In this document: piece by piece, positions 48,368-55,726 of the stretch
Layout of the letters: the number at the start of each line of letters is the position of its first letter
How positions within the stretch are numbered: the stretch's first letter is position 1
Origin: a virus
Direction: 5' to 3' (one strand)
IMG/VR virus record: IMGVR_UViG_3300004097_000007
Coordinates: 1-57,715 of that record
DNA length: 57,715 nt
Notes under the pieces: generated by a model
Seen by the model: only the letters and a program-made list of their open reading frames with translations
Databases searched by the model: none
What the model was told of the DNA's origin: nothing
Made by a program: the position numbers and the translations under genes

Positions 48368-50161
48368 TCAATCCAGTGCCTCTTTAATTACGCCCATTTT
48401 TTCTAACAAGGCTATCGCCATTCGGCTTTCAATGGACCCGTCTACCACAAGGTGCTGTACAAGTACAGCATTTAATTGTCCGTGTCGCCATGCACGATCT
48501 TCGGCTTGCTCAATCATCGCAGGAACCCAATCTAGTTCCGCAAATACAACAAAGCGCGCGCGCGTCAATGTAAAACCAACACCCATAGCAATGATGTTTC
48601 CAAGTATCACATCGAGATGCCCGTCTTGGAAATCGTCCACGATGTCCTGGCGCTTGTCTGGATGGACGTCTCCGGTAATCACACCGACGCGAATTCCTTT
48701 CTTTTCAAGGCGCTCTTTGATCGATTTGATTACCGACTTGTGGTATCCAAAACAAATTACAGGCTCGCCGCACTGGACCAGTTTCTCGACGTGCTCTACC
48801 ACCAATCCGACCTTGGCTAGTGCCACTTCTTCACGTGCCGAGCTGATTTCGGTGAACATGATTTGTTCTGGTGCGGAGAGCGTTTTTACCGCCTCGCCCC
48901 AATCAGGTTCTTCTCCTGATTGTTCTGCCAAAGCTGCTGCCAATTTGTCACAAAGGTTGTCGATGTATCGGAACAGATTTGAAGTATCGATTCCCAGTAC
49001 TGATTTCTCGTAGGCTTCCAACGCGTTCTCGACGCGGTTTTGCTCTTTCTTGACAGGTGCTTCCAGTTTGTCTTTTGGAAGTAGAACCATTTCGCGGTTT
49101 TTGTCGGGCAGCTCTTTCAGCACCGATTGCTTATCGCGACGTACCATGAAACGCTCACGCAGGAGACGGTTAAGTTCTTCAAGATTTGACGCGCCGGACG
49201 AATCAAGGCCCCCGAACGATTCCTGTGCGTCACAGTACGTTAGTGCGTATTTTCTCCAGTTCAGCCCTAGTCCCTCAGGGTCGCACGCTCTAATAATCGT
49301 CCAAAGTTCTGATGGTTTTGAAAGAATTGGCGTCCCAGTTAGGTACAGGTGGTGTGCAGCCTCGATAGGCGTGAATACTTTTTTCGATATTCCTTTCTTT
49401 CGACTTGCCTTACGCTCTCCGCCAAAAACACACATGGATCGTAGTGACGTTGCCGTTTTTAACAGGTGGGCTTCGTCGCAGATAACAAGGTCCCATTCGA
49501 CTTTTTTGATCTGATCATCGAACGCTTCAAGCATGTCGTAGTTGACGATACACACATCAGCGGCAGGCCAGAAGTGTTCCGTACGCGATTTTGATATAGG
49601 CTTATCGCGGTGATCCCGCGCTCGGCCTCCGTTAGGCATGAACACCGGATCATTGTGCAATATTGACGCAGTTTGTCCCACAGATAACCCGTGAACGTCC
49701 CAGCGCTCCCACTCACGCTTCCAATTGCGTTTCAATGACGCAGGGCAGATGATAAGGATTTTATTCAATTTCTTGGTGTTGTGTAATCCGATAGCCTGAA
49801 TCGTTTTACCCAGCCCCGGAGGGTCGGCTATCAGAGTTCTGGAGCGCTTGGAGGCGTACTCTATCCCAGCGCGTTGGAAGGGCATGTAAGCAAGCCCCTC
49901 AGGGGCAGGGAATTCTGCCACGGTGTCTTCTGCCCAAGATGCGTCAATCGCCGCCTGACGGATCGCTAGGGCGTTGTCAAGGTACTCTTTAGCTGCACCA
50001 ATCGCCCAATCCTTTACAAGTAGAGCTTTTTCTTCATCAGCAGTCCACCAATGCTTTCGACGGAAGTCGTACTTCCACTTAGCACGTTTCAGTGCAAAAC
50101 GATCTTTCTCGTATTTACGTGTGGTTACAAACTTACCATCAATACGGTCAAATTGGGTCAT
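48368..50161 (-). CDS. SNF2-family helicase/translocase (597 aa)
   Basis: Residues ~85-300 are the first RecA-like lobe: MPFQRAGIEYA (Q-motif), ADPPGLGKTIQAI (112-124), CPASLKRNW, DLVICDEAHLLK and LYLTGTPI. The second lobe carries ICFGYHKSVIKS, VGVITGDVHPDKR, GNIIAMGVGFTLT and EQAEDRAWRHGQ. The order is that of SMARCAL1/HARP-like annealing helicases and phage SNF2 proteins. It likely remodels forks or strips proteins from DNA. It is a single-subunit helicase, with no nuclease domain attached. Confidence 0.92.
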   Translation of the reverse strand: MTQFDRIDGKFVTTRKYEKDRFALKRAKWKYDFRRKHWWTADEEKALLVKDWAIGAAKEYLDNALAIRQAAIDASWAEDTVAEFPAPEGLAYMPFQRAGIEYASKRSRTLIADPPGLGKTIQAIGLHNTKKLNKILIICPASLKRNWKREWERWDVHGLSVGQTASILHNDPVFMPNGGRARDHRDKPISKSRTEHFWPAADVCIVNYDMLEAFDDQIKKVEWDLVICDEAHLLKTATSLRSMCVFGGERKASRKKGISKKVFTPIEAAHHLYLTGTPILSKPSELWTIIRACDPEGLGLNWRKYALTYCDAQESFGGLDSSGASNLEELNRLLRERFMVRRDKQSVLKELPDKNREMVLLPKDKLEAPVKKEQNRVENALEAYEKSVLGIDTSNLFRYIDNLCDKLAAALAEQSGEEPDWGEAVKTLSAPEQIMFTEISSAREEVALAKVGLVVEHVEKLVQCGEPVICFGYHKSVIKSIKERLEKKGIRVGVITGDVHPDKRQDIVDDFQDGHLDVILGNIIAMGVGFTLTRARFVVFAELDWVPAMIEQAEDRAWRHGQLNAVLVQHLVVDGSIESRMAIALLEKMGVIKEALD

Positions 50162-50199
50162 GAAATCGAAACACCTTAACGGATTAGAGAAACTTGAGT

Positions 50200-50670
50200 T
50201 TATCCTAGTAGATTGGAAAAGATTTTAATAACAGCGTTTTCACCTTCCTCAAGCGTGACTCTGTCAGGAACCGCGATATAACCATCAGGAGGAATCACCG
50301 TAAACGTGTCAGGGTCATTACCGCTACGCGGTTCTGGCACAACAATAACAACTTCACCTTTTATCTGAAAGTCGTACCGAGTGTGTGTCGTATCCGCGAA
50401 CACCAATCGGTTGTGGATAGTCACGTCAGCAAAGTGAAACTCACCTTCGGCAGGACTTTCAACAGCTATCAGCATAGGAGTATGTACGGCTGCTCTGGAG
50501 ACGGCTGGAGATGTAAACGGCCTGTTTTCAGTGCCTTTGAAAGGCTCTGTACTCTGTCCACAGCAAGGTGCAGTTCTGCTTCCGTCTCCATGTTCTAGGT
50601 AGATGCCATGCCCATCTGCATATGCAGATGAACATGTAATCAGGGCAATTAAAGATACCCAGCGACGCAT
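50200..50670 (-). CDS. Secreted hypothetical protein (156 aa)
   Basis: ATG 50670 overlaps the upstream stop as TGATG. MRRWVSLIALITCSSAYADG is a typical Sec signal peptide with cleavage after AYA. The mature part is beta-rich, with a CCGQ pair early and a VVIVVPEPRSGNDPDTFTVI region; DKVTLEEGE-like end. It would be exported to the periplasm, where phage proteins can block superinfection or modify receptors. The function is not known. The ACCGC-TAC-GCGGT palindrome at 50320 encodes part of EPRSGND. Confidence 0.6.
   Translation of the reverse strand: MRRWVSLIALITCSSAYADGHGIYLEHGDGSRTAPCCGQSTEPFKGTENRPFTSPAVSRAAVHTPMLIAVESPAEGEFHFADVTIHNRLVFADTTHTRYDFQIKGEVVIVVPEPRSGNDPDTFTVIPPDGYIAVPDRVTLEEGENAVIKIFSNLLG
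50320..50332. repeat. 13-base palindrome ACCGC-TAC-GCGGT in the secreted-protein gene
   Basis: This copy reads with TAC in the centre on the plus strand, i.e. the opposite orientation to the copies at 38946 and 56993. Confidence 0.6.
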
Positions 50671-50891
50671 CACGCAGTTCCAGCCATGTGTTGGATAACC
50701 GCCAAGCGGAAATCCTGTGGACACGTGTTAGACGTGAATTTACGACGCCCCGCACGATTGAGTGGTAGGGGAGATTTCATTCGTGAAATATTTTTTCCCT
50801 TAACAACCTCGTTTTCGTGTCGTCTGCGATATTTTTCTGCTCGGCGATTCTCGGCGCGGAGTACTTGGCGTGTGGGAGTGTTGGTATTCAT
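50670..50891 (-). CDS. Small basic protein (73 aa)
   Basis: ATG 50891 follows AAGGAGA. It is highly basic (ENRRAEKYRRRHENEVVKGK), with a NRAGRRKFTSNTCPQ segment, suggesting nucleic-acid binding. First gene after a promoter and translationally coupled to the secreted protein. No family recognised. Confidence 0.6.
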   Translation of the reverse strand: MNTNTPTRQVLRAENRRAEKYRRRHENEVVKGKNISRMKSPLPLNRAGRRKFTSNTCPQDFRLAVIQHMAGTA

Positions 50892-50926
50892 GTTGGTCTC
50901 CTTATGATATGATTCGATAATAACCT

Positions 50927-50954
50927 ATACTATCATCTTGGGTTTCGTAGTCAA
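50927..50954 (-). promoter_or_regulatory. Sigma-70-like promoter
   Basis: Minus-strand TTGACT (50954-50949), 16-base spacer, TAGTAT (50932-50927), overlapping TATAGG. It lies in the gap before the small basic protein and may drive the genes through the SNF2 helicase. Confidence 0.5.
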
Positions 50955-50988
50955 GAGTAACTTTTCCGTCGAAAATTCTGTCACCTGT

Positions 50989-51291
50989 TTATGACACAGT
51001 CTTGATAAGACAGCGCCGTGTTTGTTGCTTCAAGCGAGTTTTCACCTCTTCATGAAATTCGACGCGTTTATCTTTTGATTGCTGTATGAAATATTCGTCG
51101 GTGGGATAGCAATCACTGATGAGGCAATGAAAACCATATTCGTCAAGGCCTTCTTTCACCCATAAATCATACGCGTGTAGGGCTTGCTGAATTGCGTCAT
51201 CGCGGTCGGTGGCTGCGACAATCACGTCTGAGCAATAAAAGCCCATCAATACATCGCTATCCATGTACCAGAGTGCAGGTGTCTTGTGCAT
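50989..51291 (-). CDS. Hypothetical protein (100 aa)
   Basis: ATG 51291 with AAAGGAGA, one base after the upstream stop. The sequence begins HKTPALWYMDSDVLMGFYCS, with a CLISDCYPTDEYF segment and a basic tail. It may be a small alpha/beta protein; no match is recognised. Confidence 0.6.
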   Translation of the reverse strand: MHKTPALWYMDSDVLMGFYCSDVIVAATDRDDAIQQALHAYDLWVKEGLDEYGFHCLISDCYPTDEYFIQQSKDKRVEFHEEVKTRLKQQTRRCLIKTVS

Positions 51292-51292
51292 G

Positions 51293-51583
51293 TTAGTCTC
51301 CTTTTATTGTGGATAGTAGGTTTTGAAAGTGTTTTTCTGCTGCAGCGGTTGCATGCGTTTCGGTGTCGAATCCTGTCACAAAATTAACCGGAAAATATTT
51401 CGATTCTTGTGCGAGCAATCTTGTGTCAAATTCATCGTATTGTTCCAGCGAGGTAAAGAATCCAAAACTGTATCCAGAAGTCGGCCTGATTGGATGGGTC
51501 ACATGATTCTGTCCCACAGAGTAAGCGCACCCAATGCATGGAATTACGGCGTCTCCTTCTTCATTCCAATTTAAATCCACCAT
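51293..51583 (-). CDS. Hypothetical protein (96 aa)
   Basis: Contains DAVIPCIGCAYSVGQN with a CxxC pair and a TSLEQYDEFDTRLL region. Followed at once by the 100-residue gene. The CxxC could bind metal, but no second pair is present. Unknown function. Confidence 0.6.
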   Translation of the reverse strand: MVDLNWNEEGDAVIPCIGCAYSVGQNHVTHPIRPTSGYSFGFFTSLEQYDEFDTRLLAQESKYFPVNFVTGFDTETHATAAAEKHFQNLLSTIKGD

Positions 51584-51592
51584 AAATTCCTC

Positions 51593-52075
51593 CTATAATT
51601 CAATTAACTCCGCGTTAGCGGGAAGATACAACGGGTGTTTCGGGTGTCCGTCCTTTGTCTTACCAAGACACATAATAGGTTTCTCCACCGATTGCAACAA
51701 AGAAATAACTTTTTCATTTCGTTCGTACAATGCGCCGTTAGTTCCCCAAGCACATACGATGATATCAGCCTCTTCTGCTGCCATCACAATGATTTCATCA
51801 TTGTCCGCACCGATTGGTTCTTCCGCCGTCTTCAACTCTTTTGGGTCAGTGGCGCGGAAGGCAAATAGGTTTACAACTTCGATCATGCCGCAGTTCTCTC
51901 GTTGGGCGAAACTAGTACAGCGACGTATTGTAGGGTCATCGTCAACCGCGTCAGCGGTCGATGGGTTCAGCATGATGAATAGCATCACCGGATCCATCGA
52001 ATCCCATTCACGGATTAGATTGTAGCGGTACACGCCATCCTCAGATAAAATTGCGTCTTTTAGAATGTCAGTCAT
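51593..52075 (-). CDS. DUF1643 protein (160 aa)
   Basis: The DUF1643 signature is clear: YRYNLIREWDSMDPVMLFIM, LNPSTADAVDDDPTIRRC, MIEVVNLFAFRATDPKEL and IVCAWGTNGAL ... CLGKTKDGHPKHPLYL. ATG 52075 is preferred over an in-frame TTG 18 bases upstream. The family is widespread in phages and plasmids, without an established activity. It overlaps the next gene upstream by 8 bases. Two ~12-base palindromes with 4-base centres lie at 51610 and 51945. Confidence 0.85.
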   Translation of the reverse strand: MTDILKDAILSEDGVYRYNLIREWDSMDPVMLFIMLNPSTADAVDDDPTIRRCTSFAQRENCGMIEVVNLFAFRATDPKELKTAEEPIGADNDEIIVMAAEEADIIVCAWGTNGALYERNEKVISLLQSVEKPIMCLGKTKDGHPKHPLYLPANAELIEL

Positions 52076-52415
52076 AATATACTTGTCCTTCAAGTGTTGC
52101 GGCTTGACTATACATATTTGATGAATAGTTTGATATGGATACGGTTCGAAACATCACCTTGGCAGGGCCTTGCATGCCAATAAAATCATACGACTCTCCG
52201 TTTATCTCGCCTGGATTAGTGTGCGCGCCAATGTGCATGTATATTGTTACGGATTCTTGTTGAGAATGATTCATTGAACAAATTTTGTGATGCACCGATA
52301 TTAACTCGGCTTCGTGGAATTCATCACAAATATCCACGGCCAATTCGAACGCAGTGGGAGGGCGGTGCCCATCATCGAAATGGTCCCACGTGTACGGTAT
52401 GATAGGTTCACCCAC
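52068..52415 (-). CDS. Hypothetical protein (115 aa)
   Basis: Begins MGEPIIPYTWDHFDDGHRPP, with a helical AFELAVDICDEFHEAELISV and a beta-like second half. It overlaps neighbours by 8 bases on each side, so it is a true member of the coupled block. No family is recognised. Confidence 0.6.
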   Translation of the reverse strand: MGEPIIPYTWDHFDDGHRPPTAFELAVDICDEFHEAELISVHHKICSMNHSQQESVTIYMHIGAHTNPGEINGESYDFIGMQGPAKVMFRTVSISNYSSNMYSQAATLEGQVYYD

Positions 52416-52602
52416 TTCTATTTCCTCCTAGCCACTGAAATACAGTTACCGATACGTGTGGTGGGGGGAATTGGCTTTGCACTGCCAGGCGTTCTGTTAC
52501 AACGACCTCGACTTTACAGGTTCGCGGAAGTTGATAAATAAGATCGTTCAGCTCCGCCGTCTTCTCGCCAATAAGTTTTGTTTGCGCAGTTATATCCATC
52601 AT
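52408..52602 (-). CDS. Hypothetical small protein (64 aa)
   Basis: ATG 52602 overlaps the RNA ligase stop as ATGA; the longer in-frame version starting at 52674 lies inside the ligase. It reads MMDITAQTKLIGEKTAELND, then a beta-like CKVEVVVTERLAV. Unknown function, co-translated with the RNA ligase. Confidence 0.55.
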   Translation of the reverse strand: MMDITAQTKLIGEKTAELNDLIYQLPRTCKVEVVVTERLAVQSQFPPPHVSVTVFQWLGGNRSG

Positions 52603-53588
52603 ACGATTGCCGTCGCTTTGGCGCGGAACCACAGTTTCGCTGCGGTGATGACGTACTTTTGCACCTGTTTCCATTCGAGATCCATTTCAGAGAGTTCTTC
52701 GCCACTTTCTTTCGCCACGTCTTGTCCAATCCACTTGAGAAAGTCGCCAGTCTTTTCCAGTGTTGCAATCCCGCCACACCCTTCGGAAACAGCCTGTTCA
52801 CAGCGTGCTTCGGTAACAAACGTCTTCACAAAGTCTTCTACACCTTTTGGAATGACCAAATCACGAACGACCGCTGGACCCGCTTTAGCACCGTGTCCTT
52901 CGCACTTGGCTTTGAACGTTAGCGCACTGTACACGTTTCGGTCGATGCCCTGCGCCATTGGAACGAACACCAGACCTTCCCCAGGACCTTCTACGCCGAA
53001 AATTTCTTCTATGAAAGGATCTCGTTCACCGATGATATTTGCCTGACGATTTGCCCAACTGGCAAAATAGTCACACAAACTGGCATCCGCGAAATTCATC
53101 ATATTAGGAACTTCGATGAACCATGGCAGAACTAAAAGGTTGTCAAGATCAGGCACGGCTGCTTCGATCACGTCAGGATCTGTGTACATGGCGTCCCCAA
53201 CTTGTACCGCAAAAATGAAGAAGTATTTCTTTGCCAACGTAGAGACTGCATCTTTTTTCTGGATGCCCGGACCTGCCCATTCTCCGTGAACCACTACGTC
53301 ATCGCGTTGTAGGCTCAGTGCCGTCAGGAATTTAGTGGCAGCTACGCGCCAGTCGCTGTCGTTCTTGTCCACGAAACCTGCAAAACCAAATTGATCTTCT
53401 CCTACGAATATATCGCGGTTGCGTCCCTGCGCTACCACGTCCCCCTTCGCTGAAATACGTACGGCGGCATTGGTGCCGTGGAGTTTGATCTTCGCGCCAT
53501 ACTTTACCGATGAAGGTACGTCGAAACGTTGTTGGCTGCGGTATACGTGTGCGTAGCTCTCGATGCTTGGAAATTTGATATGTGACAT
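52599..53588 (-). CDS. RNA ligase, Rnl2-like (329 aa)
   Basis: Nucleotidyltransferase motif I KLHGTN with Lys35 as the adenylated residue, motif III-like VVVHGEWAGPGIQ (~98-110), motif IV EGLVFV (~210) and motif V LTFKAKCEGHG (~228). The N-terminal catalytic domain is followed by a helical C-terminal domain to residue 329. It seals RNA nicks, probably repairing tRNA cut by host anticodon nucleases. No polynucleotide kinase partner is seen in the window. A promoter-like element precedes it. Confidence 0.85.
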   Translation of the reverse strand: MSHIKFPSIESYAHVYRSQQRFDVPSSVKYGAKIKLHGTNAAVRISAKGDVVAQGRNRDIFVGEDQFGFAGFVDKNDSDWRVAATKFLTALSLQRDDVVVHGEWAGPGIQKKDAVSTLAKKYFFIFAVQVGDAMYTDPDVIEAAVPDLDNLLVLPWFIEVPNMMNFADASLCDYFASWANRQANIIGERDPFIEEIFGVEGPGEGLVFVPMAQGIDRNVYSALTFKAKCEGHGAKAGPAVVRDLVIPKGVEDFVKTFVTEARCEQAVSEGCGGIATLEKTGDFLKWIGQDVAKESGEELSEMDLEWKQVQKYVITAAKLWFRAKATAIV

Positions 53589-53616
53589 TAGGTCCTCCTA
53601 TTTGTTGTTGTAGCTG

Positions 53617-53645
53617 AACCTAAGTGATTCGCCCTACATCGTCAA
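53617..53645 (-). promoter_or_regulatory. Possible promoter for the RNA ligase gene
   Basis: Minus-strand TTGACG (53645-53640), 17-base spacer, TAGGTT (53622-53617), 29 bases before the ligase start. Confidence 0.4.
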
Positions 53646-53682
53646 GTGGTTTTGAATACTTTCGAAATAGCCTCTCCATTAT

Positions 53683-53934
53683 TCATCCTTTCGTCCAGCC
53701 TGAACCAGATTCTGCTCCAGTTGTCAGTTCGTGTAAGATTTTACGCATATCGCGTCTCAATTGATTTGTGGCATGTCGGCATGAGGGGGTACTGCTCGCC
53801 GTTATCTTTCTGGCCCTGCCCGAATGTCGAACAACAATATCAATATGTTTCTTTCCCTGTACAATGTCATAGTCGGTAAAAAGTTCGCCGACAACTGATT
53901 CAACATCACGGAAGTGCTTTTTAGTTCTGCTCAT
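53683..53934 (-). CDS. Small basic hypothetical protein (83 aa)
   Basis: ATG 53934 with GGAGAA upstream. MSRTKKHFRDVESVVGELFT, a KKHIDIVVRHSGRARKITAS core and RHATNQLRRDMRKIL give a basic, probably nucleic-acid-binding protein that resembles short YcfA-like folds. It directly follows the recombinase gene. Confidence 0.55.
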   Translation of the reverse strand: MSRTKKHFRDVESVVGELFTDYDIVQGKKHIDIVVRHSGRARKITASSTPSCRHATNQLRRDMRKILHELTTGAESGSGWTKG

Positions 53935-53958
53935 AGAATTCTCCAAACATCCCTGTAA

Positions 53959-54633
53959 TTACCACATGGCCTCTGTTGTACGTGCCTGTCCTGACAGATT
54001 TTCGTCAATGTATGCTTGAGTCGTCTTGATGCTGGCGTGTCCTGCCATACTTTGAATGTCGCGAATAGATGCTCCATTCATATTGGCGACACGCGCGCCT
54101 CTTGTAATATACGAACGCCGCCCACTATGAGAAGAGTGTTCTTCTAACCCTAATTTTGTGTACACGCGTTTAATCCGCATACGCAGGGCGTGCGCACGAT
54201 GCTTTAGATTTTCTCGTGCGCCTGAGTTTCCACTCGGAATGACCCACTCACTTTCGCTGACAGAATAAAGTGATTCTAATTCTTTTTTCAAATCGGTGTG
54301 GCAAGGTATTTCACGTTCACCCGTGTATTTTGAAATATCTGAGCCAATGAAAATGGTGGGAAGTCTTTCACTGACAATATTCCCAAGGTTGTCCCGAAGT
54401 AGATTCCCCGGTCCCTCGGTAATGGGGTATTCGTGTGTACGAACCTCCCCCCGATGATCAATGACGTGTGGTGTCCAGCGTAGTCCAGCAATTTCTTGAA
54501 CACGCATTCCTGCGTAATACGATAGCATAAAAGCCACGGACATTACCTGTGGTTGCGGGTTGCTTTTCAAAACCTGATCAAGCAAATCAGTTAAGCCGCT
54601 CCGATCCAAAATTGGTGCATGTGAATTAGCCAT
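53959..54633 (-). CDS. Short tyrosine recombinase, catalytic domain only (224 aa)
   Basis: Catalytic residues are placed as in the integrase family: Arg44 (AGMRVQEIAGLRW), His169-x-x-Arg172 (HSGRRSY), His199 (GHASIKTTQAY) and nucleophile Tyr208. Phage integrases usually have another 120-200 residues of arm-binding and core-binding domains at the N-terminus, which are absent here. It could resolve genome multimers, invert a segment or be a shortened integrase. No excisionase, repressor or att site is visible nearby. Confidence 0.85.
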   Translation of the reverse strand: MANSHAPILDRSGLTDLLDQVLKSNPQPQVMSVAFMLSYYAGMRVQEIAGLRWTPHVIDHRGEVRTHEYPITEGPGNLLRDNLGNIVSERLPTIFIGSDISKYTGEREIPCHTDLKKELESLYSVSESEWVIPSGNSGARENLKHRAHALRMRIKRVYTKLGLEEHSSHSGRRSYITRGARVANMNGASIRDIQSMAGHASIKTTQAYIDENLSGQARTTEAMW

Positions 54634-54636
54634 TAC

Positions 54637-54894
54637 CTATCCTTTCGGTCCTTCTGGTGCAAAACGCCAGTGTGTTACGCGCTCATTTTCGACCGGATCC
54701 CATCCCTCAACCCCATCGTAGTCAACTTGTTCGTAGCTACAAATGGTTTCTGGTTGACTAGGCGGTGCTCGATTCGGTTCCCATGGATAGACAAAGGCGC
54801 AGTCGGGGATCCGGATCCCTTCTATTGTCCACACGTCAAACACAGTGCCATCTTTAGGAATAGTAGTTAAGTCTGCGTTCCAGCCGTTGTCCAT
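54637..54894 (-). CDS. DUF551-like small protein (85 aa)
   Basis: Pattern WNADLTTIPKDGTVFDVWTI ... VTHWRFAPEGP matches the phage 'PKDGT ... THW' family (DUF551-like). It is 3 bases upstream of the recombinase start and headed by its own promoter. The family has no known role. Confidence 0.65.
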   Translation of the reverse strand: MDNGWNADLTTIPKDGTVFDVWTIEGIRIPDCAFVYPWEPNRAPPSQPETICSYEQVDYDGVEGWDPVENERVTHWRFAPEGPKG

Positions 54895-54929
54895 GATATT
54901 CTCCTACGAATCAGTATTATTATTATTAT

Positions 54930-54959
54930 TGTATACCAAATTCGGTAGAAAGAAATCAA
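54930..54959 (-). promoter_or_regulatory. Possible promoter next to an (ATT)n tract
   Basis: Minus-strand TTGATT (54959-54954), 18-base spacer, TATACA (54935-54930). A run of five ATT/TAT triplets (54915-54930) follows on the minus strand, ahead of the DUF551-like gene. Confidence 0.4.
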
Positions 54960-54966
54960 GTATTTT

Positions 54967-55371
54967 TTAATGCATCCACGTATTATCGGTTTCGACCCCA
55001 CACAATTCCGCATATTTGTGTGTCAGTTTTATGTACCACAATTCGCTATGCGCAATTGCCAACTCGTTAAAGGTGGCGTCTCCTACACCGTATTCTTCTG
55101 CCGTGCGGAACGTTTGATATCTGAGGAGGTATTTGAATGCAGTGGATTTTGTTATGGTAGAATCACCACTTTCCATGACTGCCTCTGGATCAAGGTCAGC
55201 AAAAAGATCGAAATGATCCACATCTTCTATCTCACAGATTTCGTCACACATCTGTTCGTTAGTGTGCTCCACCCCTGAACCAATATTTGGAATAGTATCC
55301 GAACACACGTGAGTGGCTAATTCGTCGTATTGCTCAAAAAAGTCTTCGATATTTGTCGTATTATTCATCAT
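54967..55371 (-). CDS. Hypothetical acidic protein (134 aa)
   Basis: Acidic, helical: NIEDFFEQYDELATHV, CDEICEIEDVDHFDLFADLD and a C-terminal HSELWYIKLTHKYAELCG. It overlaps the upstream gene by 11 bases. No family is recognised. Confidence 0.6.
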   Translation of the reverse strand: MMNNTTNIEDFFEQYDELATHVCSDTIPNIGSGVEHTNEQMCDEICEIEDVDHFDLFADLDPEAVMESGDSTITKSTAFKYLLRYQTFRTAEEYGVGDATFNELAIAHSELWYIKLTHKYAELCGVETDNTWMH

Positions 55372-55552
55372 TTAGGACCTTATATCCATGTTTCGGGCAA
55401 TCTTTGTGGAATATATGAACCTGATTCCCGTCCACACGTCGTTCAGGTCCTTGTTGTGTCATTACTGTCACATCGGCTTCTGGACTATACACGTATACAC
55501 GGTAATCTCGGTCGATCTCTCTCCCATCTTTCGGGCAGGTGCATTCACTCAT
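55361..55552 (-). CDS. Small Cys/His protein, possible zinc binder (63 aa)
   Basis: CTCPKDGREID near the N-terminus and HIFHKDCPKHGY near the C-terminus provide four potential ligands (two Cys early; Cys/His late). It overlaps genes on both sides by 4-11 bases. Probably a small zinc-stabilised protein. Confidence 0.55.
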   Translation of the reverse strand: MSECTCPKDGREIDRDYRVYVYSPEADVTVMTQQGPERRVDGNQVHIFHKDCPKHGYKVLNDE

Positions 55553-55725
55553 AGTTTCACAAGCCCTCCGTCACATAACATGCGAAGCCAATTATACCCC
55601 GGTACTGGGTGATGATCATAGAATAGATGTCCGCAAATATCACAGATGCAGTCACCGCTTGCGCGTTGCCAATCATACATTTCTTCAATTCTAGTTCTAT
55701 CTGCTTTCGATGGCTTATTATACAA
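55549..55725 (-). CDS. Small Cys/His protein, possible zinc finger (58 aa)
   Basis: A TTG start at 55725 is supported by GGAGG within the end of the helicase gene; ATG 55680 is a shorter alternative. GDCICDICGHLFYDHHPVPG contains CxCxxCxH and HH, a likely zinc site. The start overlaps nothing but lies one base after the helicase stop. Confidence 0.55.
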   Translation of the reverse strand: MYNKPSKADRTRIEEMYDWQRASGDCICDICGHLFYDHHPVPGYNWLRMLCDGGLVKL

Positions 55726-55726
55726 T

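Noticed and set aside
83-54815. Frequent GGATCC (around 25 by eye) as a biological signal
   Set aside because: Most copies encode Gly-Ser or related codons in virion genes; used only as a control showing that palindromes are not generally avoided.
54915-54930. (ATT)5 tract as a microsatellite or phase-variation site
   Set aside because: It is short, non-coding, and near a promoter; nothing shows length variation.
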